Source of the DNA: Candidatus Poseidonia sp.
GTDB taxonomy: Archaea > Thermoplasmatota > Poseidoniia > Poseidoniales > Poseidoniaceae
Direction: 5' to 3'
Assembly (NCBI GenBank): GCA_030827475.1
Contig: JAUREJ010000019.1
Location: 1-36,515 of the forward strand
DNA: 36,515 bases
The translations under genes were made by a program, and so were the position numbers. The notes under the pieces were generated by a model that was not told the DNA's origin, searched no databases, and saw only the letters and a list, made by a program, of their open reading frames with translations. This document shows, in pieces, positions 26,013 to 34,097 of the stretch (positions are counted from its first letter, which is position 1; each line of letters opens with the position of its first letter).

Positions 26013-27118
26013 ATTTGACCGAGCACACCGAGGAGCAGGCCTTGACGCTGGTGGACCTTGCGCAACGCCTGGACACGCAAAACATGGTTGACTTCATTCG
26101 TGGTTTTGTCGGCGACCTTCGTGAAGGATTCTCGGCCGTCGATGCCGGTCGGTTCCCATGGTTGGACGAACTCAAAAACGCACCTTGGAGCGGCGTGCTT
26201 TGTCTTGGAATGGGCGGCAGCGCTGCGGGAGGTGATTTCCTGTCGACCCTCTCGGCCCATGGCGGCGGTTGCCCGATCATCGTCCATCGCGACTACACCC
26301 TCCCCTCGTGGTTTGACGGGACATGGTTGGTGCTCGCAACCAGCTACAGCGGAAACACCGAAGAAACCGTCCAAGCCACCCAAACAGCACTGGCGCAAGG
26401 CGCCACCGCCATCGTTATCGCCAGCGGAGGGGAACTTGCCGGTCTGCCGGAACTTCACCAGCGATGCTACTTGATTCCGGTCGCAGGTGGTCAGCCGCCC
26501 CGAACCGCCTTTGGCCATCTCTTCTCAAGGCAAGTGGCCTGTCTCGAGACGTTGCGTTTACTGCCCGCTTCGGACGGCGCTTCAAGGTCGGCCATGTTGG
26601 ACCGCTTGGAAGCCAACAGCGCACATTTTGACGTGTTGAAACACCCCGAAGGCGACATCGCCATGCTCGCAGCGAGCCTTGTTGACCGACCATTGGCGGT
26701 CATTGGTCCGACCGAACTCTTGCCCGCACTCACCCGGTTCAAGAACCAGATGAACGAAAACGCAGCCCGCTTCGTCCGCACGGGTGTTCTTCCCGAGATG
26801 AACCACAACGAAAGCGTGGCGTGGGGGGGCATCGGACCGGATGGGGACGAGGCTGCAGCGGAGCAGGCACTTCTCCTCTTGACCTGGTCGGGGATGCATC
26901 CACGGGTGTCGCAACGCTTGGATTGGATGGTCGCTCATGCCACCACCGAACACGCTTGGAACCTGGCAGGGGAAGGCACGTCGCTGATGGAAAACCTGCT
27001 CTACCACTGCTTGGTGATGGACTGGCTTTCAACGACGTTGGCCTTTTTGCACGGAAAAGATCCCGCTGCAATTGCGCCCATCAATGCGCTGAAGTCACAT
27101 CTTCAGTCGGTTCAGTAA
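26009..27118 (+). CDS. Bifunctional phosphoglucose/phosphomannose isomerase
   Basis: An archaeal-type SIS-domain isomerase of the PGI/PMI family that interconverts glucose-6-P or mannose-6-P with fructose-6-P. The two SIS motifs are GMGGSAAGG (67-75) and SYSGNTEE (112-119). The active-site Glu in LPEMNHNESVAW and the C-terminal His region (HGKDPAAIAPINALK) are also as expected. ATG 26009 overlaps the nmd3 stop by four bases (ATGA); the upstream extension to 25958 lies inside nmd3 and is not needed. Its product feeds both glycolysis and glycan synthesis, the latter together with GlmS in this window. The 3' end overlaps the convergent M23-like gene by 7 bases. Confidence 0.92.
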   Translation: MNLTEHTEEQALTLVDLAQRLDTQNMVDFIRGFVGDLREGFSAVDAGRFPWLDELKNAPWSGVLCLGMGGSAAGGDFLSTLSAHGGGCPIIVHRDYTLPSWFDGTWLVLATSYSGNTEETVQATQTALAQGATAIVIASGGELAGLPELHQRCYLIPVAGGQPPRTAFGHLFSRQVACLETLRLLPASDGASRSAMLDRLEANSAHFDVLKHPEGDIAMLAASLVDRPLAVIGPTELLPALTRFKNQMNENAARFVRTGVLPEMNHNESVAWGGIGPDGDEAAAEQALLLLTWSGMHPRVSQRLDWMVAHATTEHAWNLAGEGTSLMENLLYHCLVMDWLSTTLAFLHGKDPAAIAPINALKSHLQSVQ

Positions 27119-27735
27119 AGCGGCCCGCAAATGAGACGAGGGTCAGGGTAGGCGGCGAGGGCGGCGAGACGATCTTCAGCAGCAACAACTCCCGGTAAAT
27201 CGCCACCTTCGGGTGCTGAAAGCGACATTTGGACGTGAACGTGAGGGGGCCAACCTCCGTTTTCGTGTTCATCCCCCAAACGGGCCAAAACCTCACCGGC
27301 CTCAAACGCATCGCCAGGCGTCCATTTTGCAATGCTGTCCCAACTCAAATGTCCGTAAAGAACCCAAAATTCCGTGGCCGTCTCCGAAGGTGGCTGCCCC
27401 ACCTCAGCGGGCAGAGCAAGTCGGTGATGGGTGATGAGGGTGGGGCCATAGGAGCCGTCATCGTCGTTCACGGTCACGACGAATACGTGTCCCGGACCAA
27501 AGGCGTGCACGGGTGTGCCCACAGGGGCTCCCAAATCCAAACCCACATGGTGGTCACGAACGCCTCCAAACAACGGCGTGGTGTACATGCCGGGGCGATG
27601 CTCATCGTAACGTCCAACCGAATACGGCGTCGGTGCCCGCCAGCCCTCGGGCCGAGGTTGGGTAAAATCATGCACCCAATACGGTCCTTCAAACACCACC
27701 GTGGGATGAAATGCAAAGCCTTCGTTTTGACCCAT
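27112..27735 (-). CDS. M23 (LytM-like) metallopeptidase-fold protein, no signal peptide
   Basis: The 207-aa protein has the M23 zinc-binding pattern: H63 and D67 in HHVGLDLGAPVGTPVHAFGPG, H129 in YGHLS, and H165-x-H167 in PPHVHVQM, with the usual G-x-V and GE-V-L-A-R-L-G strands between. M23 enzymes classically cut peptidoglycan peptides, but archaea lack peptidoglycan and this protein has no signal peptide or membrane helix, so a cytoplasmic substrate is likelier. Related uncharacterised M23-like proteins occur outside cell-wall contexts. Its start ATG (27735) shares bases with the divergent start assigned at 27734, so one of the two starts may really lie further in. Confidence 0.8.
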   Translation of the reverse strand: MGQNEGFAFHPTVVFEGPYWVHDFTQPRPEGWRAPTPYSVGRYDEHRPGMYTTPLFGGVRDHHVGLDLGAPVGTPVHAFGPGHVFVVTVNDDDGSYGPTLITHHRLALPAEVGQPPSETATEFWVLYGHLSWDSIAKWTPGDAFEAGEVLARLGDEHENGGWPPHVHVQMSLSAPEGGDLPGVVAAEDRLAALAAYPDPRLICGPLY

Positions 27736-30127
27736 GTCGTTGGCTGAGGGTCAAATCTACTTGAGGTTTCGGCGAAGCCTCAAGGCATGTCAGCCGTGCC
27801 GTAGAAGCATGCTCGGAACCGTCTTGGTCATGCTCGCTACGAGCATGCTCCCGGGATGGGCCCTCGCATCGGTGTTGGACGGGAGCAGCGACCGATTGCG
27901 CAAAGGGCTTCTCGCACCTTCGCTGGGTTTGCTGTTGCTCTACGGCATGAGCGGTACGCTGCTGCTGTTGAAAGTCTGGTCGATTGGATTGATGTGGGTG
28001 GCTGTGGTCGTTTTGAATCTCGTTGCCTACAGAACCGTAACGGTACGCAACGAGGTGGTCGCTCAACGCAGCCATTGGCAGCGGCTTGAAGCCGCAATGC
28101 ACGGCGAGGTCGCTGAAAGCGCTGCCAACACCACGCTCAGCAAGGAGGCCGAAACGCAACTGAGGTTTCAACGCCAGCGAAACCTCCCGCTGATGGGGAT
28201 TGGTTTTGTGATCGCCCTCACCGCCCTCTTGAGTCCAACCCTCCAAACGCTGCCGTTTGGGGTGGATTGGATCGGATTTGCCGTGCTCACGCAGCAAGTT
28301 GTGCTCCAAGGAGAACTCGTGCTTTCCGGGACGAACGTCGGGTTTTGGACCTATCCTCCCGCTTATCCTTCCCTCTCGGCGTGGTTGGCAGCAACGCTCA
28401 ACCTCGATGCAGGCGTCGCCGTCTTTCGTTTGGGCCACTGGTCACTCTTCACCGTGCTTATCGGCCTGATGGGCGCGCTTGACCGCCACGGCGCAGGCGC
28501 TCAAGCCATGTTGGCCATGGGTTTGGGCCTGGGCCTCTTCGCCAAAACCTTCGATTCCGGCTACCCCAGCGTCGCCAGTCAACTTGGGATGGTCGTGGGA
28601 GTGCTGACGTTGTTTCGACCGACCGACCAACGGCAACGCTACCACACCGTGGGGGTTGGGTTGGCGCTGTGGTGCGTAGCGCTCATCCATCCGACAGGTG
28701 CTATTTACCTCGGCCTGCTGTTGTTGAGTCACGTCCTGCACGGGGTCAACATGGAGAACGAAACACAACGCGTCTGGGCCCGAAACGTGGCGTACCTCGC
28801 GTCGATTTTCATCACCATCGGTTTCACCGTTGCGCTCCTCGTGGTCGCCCCAAGGCTGTTTGAAGAGGCCGTCTTTTCGGAGTACGGCTGGCAGGGTGGA
28901 CGACCGTTGTTGGTTTACAACGGGCCGCTCTTGGCCGTGGCCTGTTTCGCAGCGATCGTTTTACGCCAAACGCTGGAAGGGAGAATCGCTACGACCTGGT
29001 TTGCCCTGCTTTGGTTGCTAAGCCTCGTGCACATCGTTGAGGGATTGCAACACGTCCCGGTGCTCTCCTTGCTCTCGTACACCCTTTACTCCATGGCATT
29101 ACACGCCTTCCATGTACCGCTCGCTGTCCTCGTCGCCCTCTGGTGGTCGCCAAGCACCACATTAACACCGAAATTTCAGGCGAACGAAACGCATTGGAAA
29201 CCGATGCCTCAAACCGTGGCTTGGTCGTTGACCGGGGTGGTGCTCTTTGGGACCTTGGTCGCCGCGACGGTAGCCGTCCAACTCTCGCACCATGACGAAC
29301 TGCTCGCCGTCTCTCCCGGCGACCTCGCCTTGCGGGATGCCTTGGAGGCCATCGATGGCTCGGTGTACACCGAAAACATGCATTGGGGCTACGTCTGGAA
29401 TGCGCCGGCAGGCCTTGAAACCACCTCCATTCCAACCCTGGGGCTCGTCCATCTCACGCAAAGCGAGCAGAGCGCAGCGACGAGAGCCGTCTACACCGAT
29501 AACATCAGCTATTTTGTGGAAAAAAACATGCGCCATGCCCTGACTTCACCGCTCGGAACGGTTCAGTGGACCTTGACCACCTCGCCGTTTTGGGAGCCGA
29601 TGGTGCAGGTGGACGGAGCGACCTTGTGGGAACTCAGACCCGAAGGTGACGCCACCACGCCGGTGTTAATCGGCATCGACGAAGGTGACTGTTCCGATTG
29701 CACCGCACGCTTGGACCCTTGGCGGGACCACAAGTTCCGAGACCCGCTCAACCTCGGTCAAGAGCGCCCTTTTCTCCTTGAAGGAAAAACCGCATCCTTG
29801 GAAATCGAAGTCCCCGAAGGTGCCGTGGAAATGTGCTTGGTTTACGAGATGATCGGCAGCACGGACGCCGTCTACGTCAACGCATCGAGCGGGTTTGAAC
29901 GTCCGTTTCATGCCCTCCAAGCATCGGCCGGGTACCACCAGTCCTGTTTTGCATTGAACACCTCCTCAACGGTTGACGCCCTGACCTTCACGTGGAAAAG
30001 CGAAGAGTCGTCCCGATGGGTGAACCCGCTCGGCCTGTCCGGTCGCGATGCGGTTCTCTTCGACCGAACGGGCATCAAATTCCAGTGGTTGGAATGGCGC
30101 AGTGGAGATGTTGAGCAAATACCATGA
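27734..30127 (+). CDS. Polytopic membrane protein, GT-C glycosyltransferase-like architecture
   Basis: A protein of up to 797 aa. Two or three N-terminal helices (SMLGTVLVMLATSMLPG; LLAPSLGLLLLYGMSG; LMWVAVVVLNLVA) are followed by a cytoplasmic-looking charged segment and then many further helices to about residue 510. The C-terminal part of about 290 residues is soluble and probably extracytoplasmic, containing CSDCTARLDPW and beta-rich stretches. The YPPAYPSLSAWLAA segment after the first lumenal loop resembles GT-C enzymes that use polyprenyl-phosphate sugars, but I cannot see a definite catalytic DxD, so the enzymatic role is inference. The start may be 27734 or ATG 27809 (MLGTVLVML), which gives a cleaner first helix. 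The GT2 gene follows 22 bases later. Confidence 0.7.
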   Translation: MSLAEGQIYLRFRRSLKACQPCRRSMLGTVLVMLATSMLPGWALASVLDGSSDRLRKGLLAPSLGLLLLYGMSGTLLLLKVWSIGLMWVAVVVLNLVAYRTVTVRNEVVAQRSHWQRLEAAMHGEVAESAANTTLSKEAETQLRFQRQRNLPLMGIGFVIALTALLSPTLQTLPFGVDWIGFAVLTQQVVLQGELVLSGTNVGFWTYPPAYPSLSAWLAATLNLDAGVAVFRLGHWSLFTVLIGLMGALDRHGAGAQAMLAMGLGLGLFAKTFDSGYPSVASQLGMVVGVLTLFRPTDQRQRYHTVGVGLALWCVALIHPTGAIYLGLLLLSHVLHGVNMENETQRVWARNVAYLASIFITIGFTVALLVVAPRLFEEAVFSEYGWQGGRPLLVYNGPLLAVACFAAIVLRQTLEGRIATTWFALLWLLSLVHIVEGLQHVPVLSLLSYTLYSMALHAFHVPLAVLVALWWSPSTTLTPKFQANETHWKPMPQTVAWSLTGVVLFGTLVAATVAVQLSHHDELLAVSPGDLALRDALEAIDGSVYTENMHWGYVWNAPAGLETTSIPTLGLVHLTQSEQSAATRAVYTDNISYFVEKNMRHALTSPLGTVQWTLTTSPFWEPMVQVDGATLWELRPEGDATTPVLIGIDEGDCSDCTARLDPWRDHKFRDPLNLGQERPFLLEGKTASLEIEVPEGAVEMCLVYEMIGSTDAVYVNASSGFERPFHALQASAGYHQSCFALNTSSTVDALTFTWKSEESSRWVNPLGLSGRDAVLFDRTGIKFQWLEWRSGDVEQIP

Positions 30128-30149
30128 GAGACCACCGTAACCGAACGTC

Positions 30150-30851
30150 ATGAAGCGCTTGGTCGTACTGCTTCCCGTGCTCAACGAAGCCAAGGGGCTT
30201 CGATGGGTGCTGGAGCGTATCCCGTACGCATCGTTGAAGGACGAAGGGTACGAAACCAGCGTCCTTGTGGTCGACGGCAACAGCACCGACCGGACGGCCG
30301 AAGTGGCTTCATCCTTTGACGCCCGTTTCATCGTTCAAGAGGGCGAGGGCAAAGGCAGCGCCATTCGGCACGGTTTTCGCGAGGCCTTGACCATGGGCAG
30401 CGATGTTGTCGTGATGCTGGACGCCGACGGCACGTATGCACCCGAGGAGATGCCCCGCTTGCTGGAGCCGCTTCAACACCATCAGGTGGTGATCGGTGAT
30501 CGTTTGCGGGGTAAGATGGCCTCGGATTCAATGACGCGGCTCAACTACATCGGCAATCACCTGCTGACCTGGTTTGCTTCGGGGCTCTACGGCATCACCA
30601 CCAACGACGTGTGCTCAGGATATTGGGTGTTCAGCCGGGAAGCCATCGACCGGATGATGCTGAACAGCGTCTCGTTTGAAATCGAGGCCGAGATGTTTGC
30701 GAGCATGGTCCACCGCAACATCGCGTTCACTTACCGTCCCGTCTCTTACGGTGCCCGGATTGGAGAAGCGAAGCTGGGTTCAACCGCCGACGGTTGGAAC
30801 ATTTTACGGAAGTTGGTCACTCGGCGTTTTCTGCCACAACCGCTGATGTGA
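30150..30851 (+). CDS. Family 2 glycosyltransferase, dolichyl-phosphate sugar synthase-like
   Basis: The 233-aa GT-A fold enzyme has the motifs LLPVLNEAKGL (7-17), VVDGNSTDRTAEVA (40-53) and the metal-binding DADGTYAPEEM (91-101). A further VCSGYWVFSREAID and FEIEAEMFA pattern is typical of DPM1/DPG synthase-like GT2 proteins. These transfer a sugar from a nucleotide donor to polyprenyl phosphate on the cytoplasmic face. No C-terminal membrane helix is evident. It sits 22 bases after the GT-C-like gene, so the two could supply and use the same lipid-linked sugar for surface glycosylation; that pairing is inference. Confidence 0.88.
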   Translation: MKRLVVLLPVLNEAKGLRWVLERIPYASLKDEGYETSVLVVDGNSTDRTAEVASSFDARFIVQEGEGKGSAIRHGFREALTMGSDVVVMLDADGTYAPEEMPRLLEPLQHHQVVIGDRLRGKMASDSMTRLNYIGNHLLTWFASGLYGITTNDVCSGYWVFSREAIDRMMLNSVSFEIEAEMFASMVHRNIAFTYRPVSYGARIGEAKLGSTADGWNILRKLVTRRFLPQPLM

Positions 30852-30880
30852 TCGGATGACAAGACCTCAAAGCCAACGAC

Positions 30881-30888
30881 GAGGGAGG
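30881..30888 (+). promoter_or_regulatory. Strong Shine-Dalgarno site for the aspartate-semialdehyde dehydrogenase gene
   Basis: GAGGGAGG ends 6 bases before the ATG at 30895. It is one of the few clear ribosome binding sites in the window and selects this start over the in-frame ATG at 30856. That fits an internal gene of an operon, since leaderless first genes do not need such a site. Confidence 0.65.
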
Positions 30889-30894
30889 ACCACC

Positions 30895-31956
30895 ATGTTG
30901 CGCACAGAGACCGTTGTCCTGGGTGCAGGGGGCTTGGTCGCCCAACGCTTGCACCAACGCCTCGTTCACCACCCCTGGTTTTCCCTCACCGCCGTAGCGG
31001 GCTCGGCCAGATTTGCTGGCAGATCCCTGAATGAGGTTCCGTGGATTCTTGAAGAGGCACGCCCACCGATGCCCAACATCACCGTGGAGGACATTGAAGA
31101 TTCCGGGCTCATCGAAAGTCTGGTTCAAAGGGGCGTACGCATTGCATTTTCTGCGCTTCCAACCGAGGAAGCCCGTCGACTTGAACCGAGGTTTGCCGCC
31201 CACGGCATCGCTGTTTTCTCCAACGCCAGCGCCTTTAGGAGAGACGCAGGTGTTCCTTTGGTGGTCCCTGAACTCAACCCAGAGGCGTTGGTCCAGGCAT
31301 CGAAAAAACCGCTGGTGCATGCATGCGCAACGAATTGCACCCTGTTGCCTTTGGTCCTGCCCTTGGCTGCCATCAACGAGCGCTTTGGCGTTCAACATTA
31401 CACCATGCGAAGCGAGCAGGGATTGTCAGGAGGGGGGCAGCACTACCTCGAGGCAGCCCTTTCTGCAGGAATGGTTGACCCTGCAATTCCCGGTGAAGCC
31501 GAAAAAACCGATGCCGAACTTCGCCATGTGCTGGGGTGGGAAGGGGAGTCTGAGGTGAGATGCGCTCGCGTCCTTCGCCGAGATGGACACCACGTGTTCG
31601 TGACGGTTCAGACCCGCGACCCGGTGACCCTTGATGCCCTGCTTGACAGTCTGCGGAACTGGGAGGGGAACGAGCGGTGTGCCTCGTTACCCAGCGCACC
31701 CCACAAACCGCTGATGTTGGTTGACCAAATCGACCCTGAGACCCATCTTTTTGCCGACGGTCTTGGCTTCACCGGACGGCCGGATCCGAGCACGGACCTG
31801 AAGGCGGGCATGGCCGTGGCGGTTGGAAGCGTCGCTTGCCCAAGTTCCCACACGATTCGGTTTGAGGCGTATTCCCACAACTCCCTCCGAGGTGCAGCAG
31901 GCGGCTTGGTTTACCTCGCTGAACTCGCTGTCAGCATGGATGTCTTGGGTTTGTGA
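30895..31956 (+). CDS. asd: Aspartate-semialdehyde dehydrogenase
   Basis: The 353-aa NADP-dependent enzyme reduces aspartyl phosphate to aspartate semialdehyde for threonine, methionine and lysine synthesis. The nucleotide-binding loop VVLGAGGLVAQRL lies at 7-19, the segment AFSALPTEEA at 84-93, and the catalytic Cys148 in HACATNCTLLPLVL, where the common NPNC is replaced by ATNC. Downstream features (EQGLSGGG, a HVFVTVQT strand, SHTIRFEAYSHN with catalytic His, GAAGGLVYLAE) match the archaeal/fungal-type subgroup. The start is set by the Shine-Dalgarno site at 30881-30888. It is the last gene of the run beginning at 27734. Confidence 0.9.
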   Translation: MLRTETVVLGAGGLVAQRLHQRLVHHPWFSLTAVAGSARFAGRSLNEVPWILEEARPPMPNITVEDIEDSGLIESLVQRGVRIAFSALPTEEARRLEPRFAAHGIAVFSNASAFRRDAGVPLVVPELNPEALVQASKKPLVHACATNCTLLPLVLPLAAINERFGVQHYTMRSEQGLSGGGQHYLEAALSAGMVDPAIPGEAEKTDAELRHVLGWEGESEVRCARVLRRDGHHVFVTVQTRDPVTLDALLDSLRNWEGNERCASLPSAPHKPLMLVDQIDPETHLFADGLGFTGRPDPSTDLKAGMAVAVGSVACPSSHTIRFEAYSHNSLRGAAGGLVYLAELAVSMDVLGL

Positions 31957-31974
31957 CGGCTTCACCCGCAGGGT

Positions 31975-31992
31975 AAAAGGTTGGAACCTTTT
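31975..31992. terminator. Perfect 8-base inverted repeat after asd, terminator or operator
   Basis: AAAAGGTT-GG-AACCTTTT lies between the asd stop (31956) and the next start (32012). The right arm ends in four T residues, which would suit a terminator for asd. Its centre is 28 bases before the next ATG, the expected TATA position, so an operator overlapping that promoter is the alternative. Confidence 0.45.
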
Positions 31993-32011
31993 CCTCCGAT
32001 TCGGTGCCGCC

Positions 32012-33109
32012 ATGGGACTAACCGCCATGATTCCCGACATGACCATCGGTCAATTGACCGTTGAAGCGGCCCAACGTTGGGGCGAAATTTGGGACCCGAA
32101 CGCTACCCGCATGACGATTCTCATGCTTTGCCCTCGCAAAGAACGCAAGATGATGGAACTCCACGGCGACATGGTCGAACACGGCCAACCGGTCATGACG
32201 GTCTTTCACCGACCCCGTGCTGAGGCCTATTTGCTCGAAGAGCAGGGCTTTGACCCTCGAAACGCTTCCTTCCAATTCGTTGACATCGCCACCGCCGACA
32301 TGGGGCTGTGGTTGCAGCACCTCGTCAACAACGAAGGATGGCTCCGCAACGCCATTCAACTCACCTCGACCCCGTTTGCCGTTGGTCTTCCAACCCAACG
32401 TCCGTTTGAAGCGATCCAAACCTTGTGCTTCCGCCACCCATCGCTTCCGGCTTTGGAACGCTACTACCTCCCTTTCCCACCGGATTCGCTTCCCGGGAAG
32501 TGTTTCGTCAGCCTCCCGAGGCGGGCTGCAGCCGAAATGGCCCGCCAACAAGCCGAAGTTTTGGGCGTGGGCCGCTTGGAAAAACCTGTTCCAGAACCCG
32601 AACCTGCAACGCCACCCTCCGTGCCCAAGGCCGAACCCGAGGCGAGCGTTGCACCACCTGAACCGGAGGCGCCCGCCAAACCGGAAGAAGAGCCGCCGTC
32701 ACCCGTAGAGGCCGCCGAGCCGACGGACGATGAACCGGTTGAATCGGCAAGCGTCCCGCTCCCGTCCGCCGCTGTCGCCTCGGAGGTTCAAAGCGAAGAG
32801 GTGGCCGTTCCAATGCCGAGTGGAGACGACGAGCAGGCCTCCGAAACATCCGATGCCGATGCTTCACCCTCGCCCGGTGAGGCACCGAGCGGTGACAACG
32901 TCGAGCTCCCTGTACACGAGGAGGAACCCGAGACGACGATGTCGGAAATGGAGGTTGAACTTCGTGCCTTTTTCCAGGAACTTATCGATGCGGGCGTTGA
33001 ACCTTCGGAATTCATGAACGACGCTCGATGGGAAGACCTCAATGAACGAGCCATTGCCGAAGGCGTGGAAACGTGGCCCATCCTGCTTCAAATGACGGCC
33101 ATGGGCTGA
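32012..33109 (+). CDS. Hypothetical protein with acidic Pro/Glu-rich linker
   Basis: From ATG 32012 this encodes 365 aa. I do not recognise the family. An apparently globular N-terminal half (residues about 1-185) contains MTIGQLTVEAAQRWGEIW, MTILMLCPRKERKMMEL and FQFVDIATADMGLWLQHLV, with alternating strands and helices and no membrane helix. A low-complexity acidic linker of about 125 residues follows (PEPEPATPP; PEPEAPAKPEEEPPSP), then a short C-terminal helical domain (VELRAFFQELIDAGV; RWEDLNERAIAEGV). The frame is open up to 31823, but that overlaps asd. The architecture suits a scaffold or adaptor protein; function is unknown. Confidence 0.75.
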   Translation: MGLTAMIPDMTIGQLTVEAAQRWGEIWDPNATRMTILMLCPRKERKMMELHGDMVEHGQPVMTVFHRPRAEAYLLEEQGFDPRNASFQFVDIATADMGLWLQHLVNNEGWLRNAIQLTSTPFAVGLPTQRPFEAIQTLCFRHPSLPALERYYLPFPPDSLPGKCFVSLPRRAAAEMARQQAEVLGVGRLEKPVPEPEPATPPSVPKAEPEASVAPPEPEAPAKPEEEPPSPVEAAEPTDDEPVESASVPLPSAAVASEVQSEEVAVPMPSGDDEQASETSDADASPSPGEAPSGDNVELPVHEEEPETTMSEMEVELRAFFQELIDAGVEPSEFMNDARWEDLNERAIAEGVETWPILLQMTAMG

Positions 33110-33154
33110 GAAGGTTCAAATCAAACAGGCCGGTACACACGTCGAGGGAGCATT

Positions 33155-33343
33155 ATGGGATTCTGCATCAACTGCGGTCAACAGCACCCCGACGGTACAC
33201 GCTTCTGCCGGTTCTGCGGCAACCAACAACCCGGCGAACCTCTGCTTCAACGGCTCCGCATCGAAGCCCAACAGATCCACTCAATGCGGCTGCAAATGCA
33301 ACAGCAGCCCCCCGGCAACCCCTATCAGCAACAACGCTGGTGA
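33155..33343 (+). CDS. Small zinc-ribbon protein (62 aa)
   Basis: MGFCINCGQQHPDGTRFCRF is a classic double-CxxC zinc ribbon (C4, C7, C18, C21), followed by a helical Gln-rich tail ending PYQQQRW. A GAGGGAG site (33144-33150) lies 4 bases before the ATG. The stop is 4 bases before the METTL5-like gene start, so the two are probably coexpressed. Small ribbons like this often bind nucleic acids or partner proteins; no specific role can be assigned. Confidence 0.78.
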   Translation: MGFCINCGQQHPDGTRFCRFCGNQQPGEPLLQRLRIEAQQIHSMRLQMQQQPPGNPYQQQRW

Positions 33344-33347
33344 GGGC

Positions 33348-33998
33348 ATGCGACCCAAGCACCTGGCGATGGCACTGTCCAAACTCGAACCCCATCCCAG
33401 CACGGATGTGGCATTGGAACAATACGCCACCGAGGGCGACCTCGCTGCGTATTGGATGCTTGCCGTGGACGAACTTGACGGCTTGGAGAACGCCGTCGTG
33501 GCCGACCTCGGAGCGGGCAACGGCATCTTGGGCATAGCATGCCTGATGCTTGGTGCGAAGCACGTGCATTTTTACGAATGCGATGGTTCAGTTCTCGAGG
33601 TCCTTCGTTCAAACCTTGAACATCTTCCAGAGGGTTTGCAAGGGCGCAGCACCGTTTACGCCCAACCCGTCGATGGCGAGTCGCTGGAGATACCCGAACT
33701 CGATGCGGTTGTGATGAACCCGCCGTGGGGAGTGCAACGCCCCAAGGCGGACCGCCCGTTCTTGCGCACGGGTTTTTCGAGCGGTGCAAAAGCCGTCCAT
33801 CTTCTTCACAGCGACAAAGCCGCTCATGTCGAGAGGGTTGCAGCAGAACACGGTTGGGAGGCTGAAAGCGTCCTTCGAACGGACTTTCGATTGCCGCCCA
33901 CGTATCACCACCACGCCCAACGAACCGCCAACACGGAGGTGCGCTGTTGGCGATTCCACCGACCCGGCGATGCTCGTTTGCCGACGGACGAAGGATGA
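33348..33998 (+). CDS. METTL5-like SAM-dependent RNA methyltransferase
   Basis: The 216-aa Rossmann methyltransferase opens with MRPKHLAMALSKLEPHPSTD and VALEQYATEGDLAAYWM, a typical METTL5 N-terminus. SAM motif I is VADLGAGNGILGIA (51-64), and the catalytic NPPW motif is at 124-127 in VVMNPPWGVQ, followed by ADRPFLRTGF. Human METTL5 makes the 18S rRNA m6A1832 mark, and archaeal relatives are thought to be rRNA or tRNA N6-adenine methyltransferases, so an RNA m6A role is likely but not proven here. Start ATG 33348 follows the zinc-ribbon stop by 4 bases. Confidence 0.88.
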   Translation: MRPKHLAMALSKLEPHPSTDVALEQYATEGDLAAYWMLAVDELDGLENAVVADLGAGNGILGIACLMLGAKHVHFYECDGSVLEVLRSNLEHLPEGLQGRSTVYAQPVDGESLEIPELDAVVMNPPWGVQRPKADRPFLRTGFSSGAKAVHLLHSDKAAHVERVAAEHGWEAESVLRTDFRLPPTYHHHAQRTANTEVRCWRFHRPGDARLPTDEG

Positions 33999-34006
33999 GA
34001 AAGCGT

Positions 34007-34039
34007 AAGGGGGGTTCAAAAGGAGTGAACCCTCCCCTT
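34007..34039 (+). other. Stable hairpin between the METTL5-like gene and csl4
   Basis: AAGGGGGGTTCA (34007-34018) can pair with TGAACCCTCCCCTT (34026-34039), giving a 12-bp stem with a 2-base bulge and a 7-base loop. It begins 8 bases after the METTL5-like stop and ends about 58 bases before the csl4 ATG. The flanking TTTGACT tract is weak, so it could be a terminator or a structured leader element. Confidence 0.5.
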
Positions 34040-34097
34040 TGACTAGCGAACGGTGTGCGACCCATCTCGGGCCATACCTGCACATGGAAGGAAGAAC

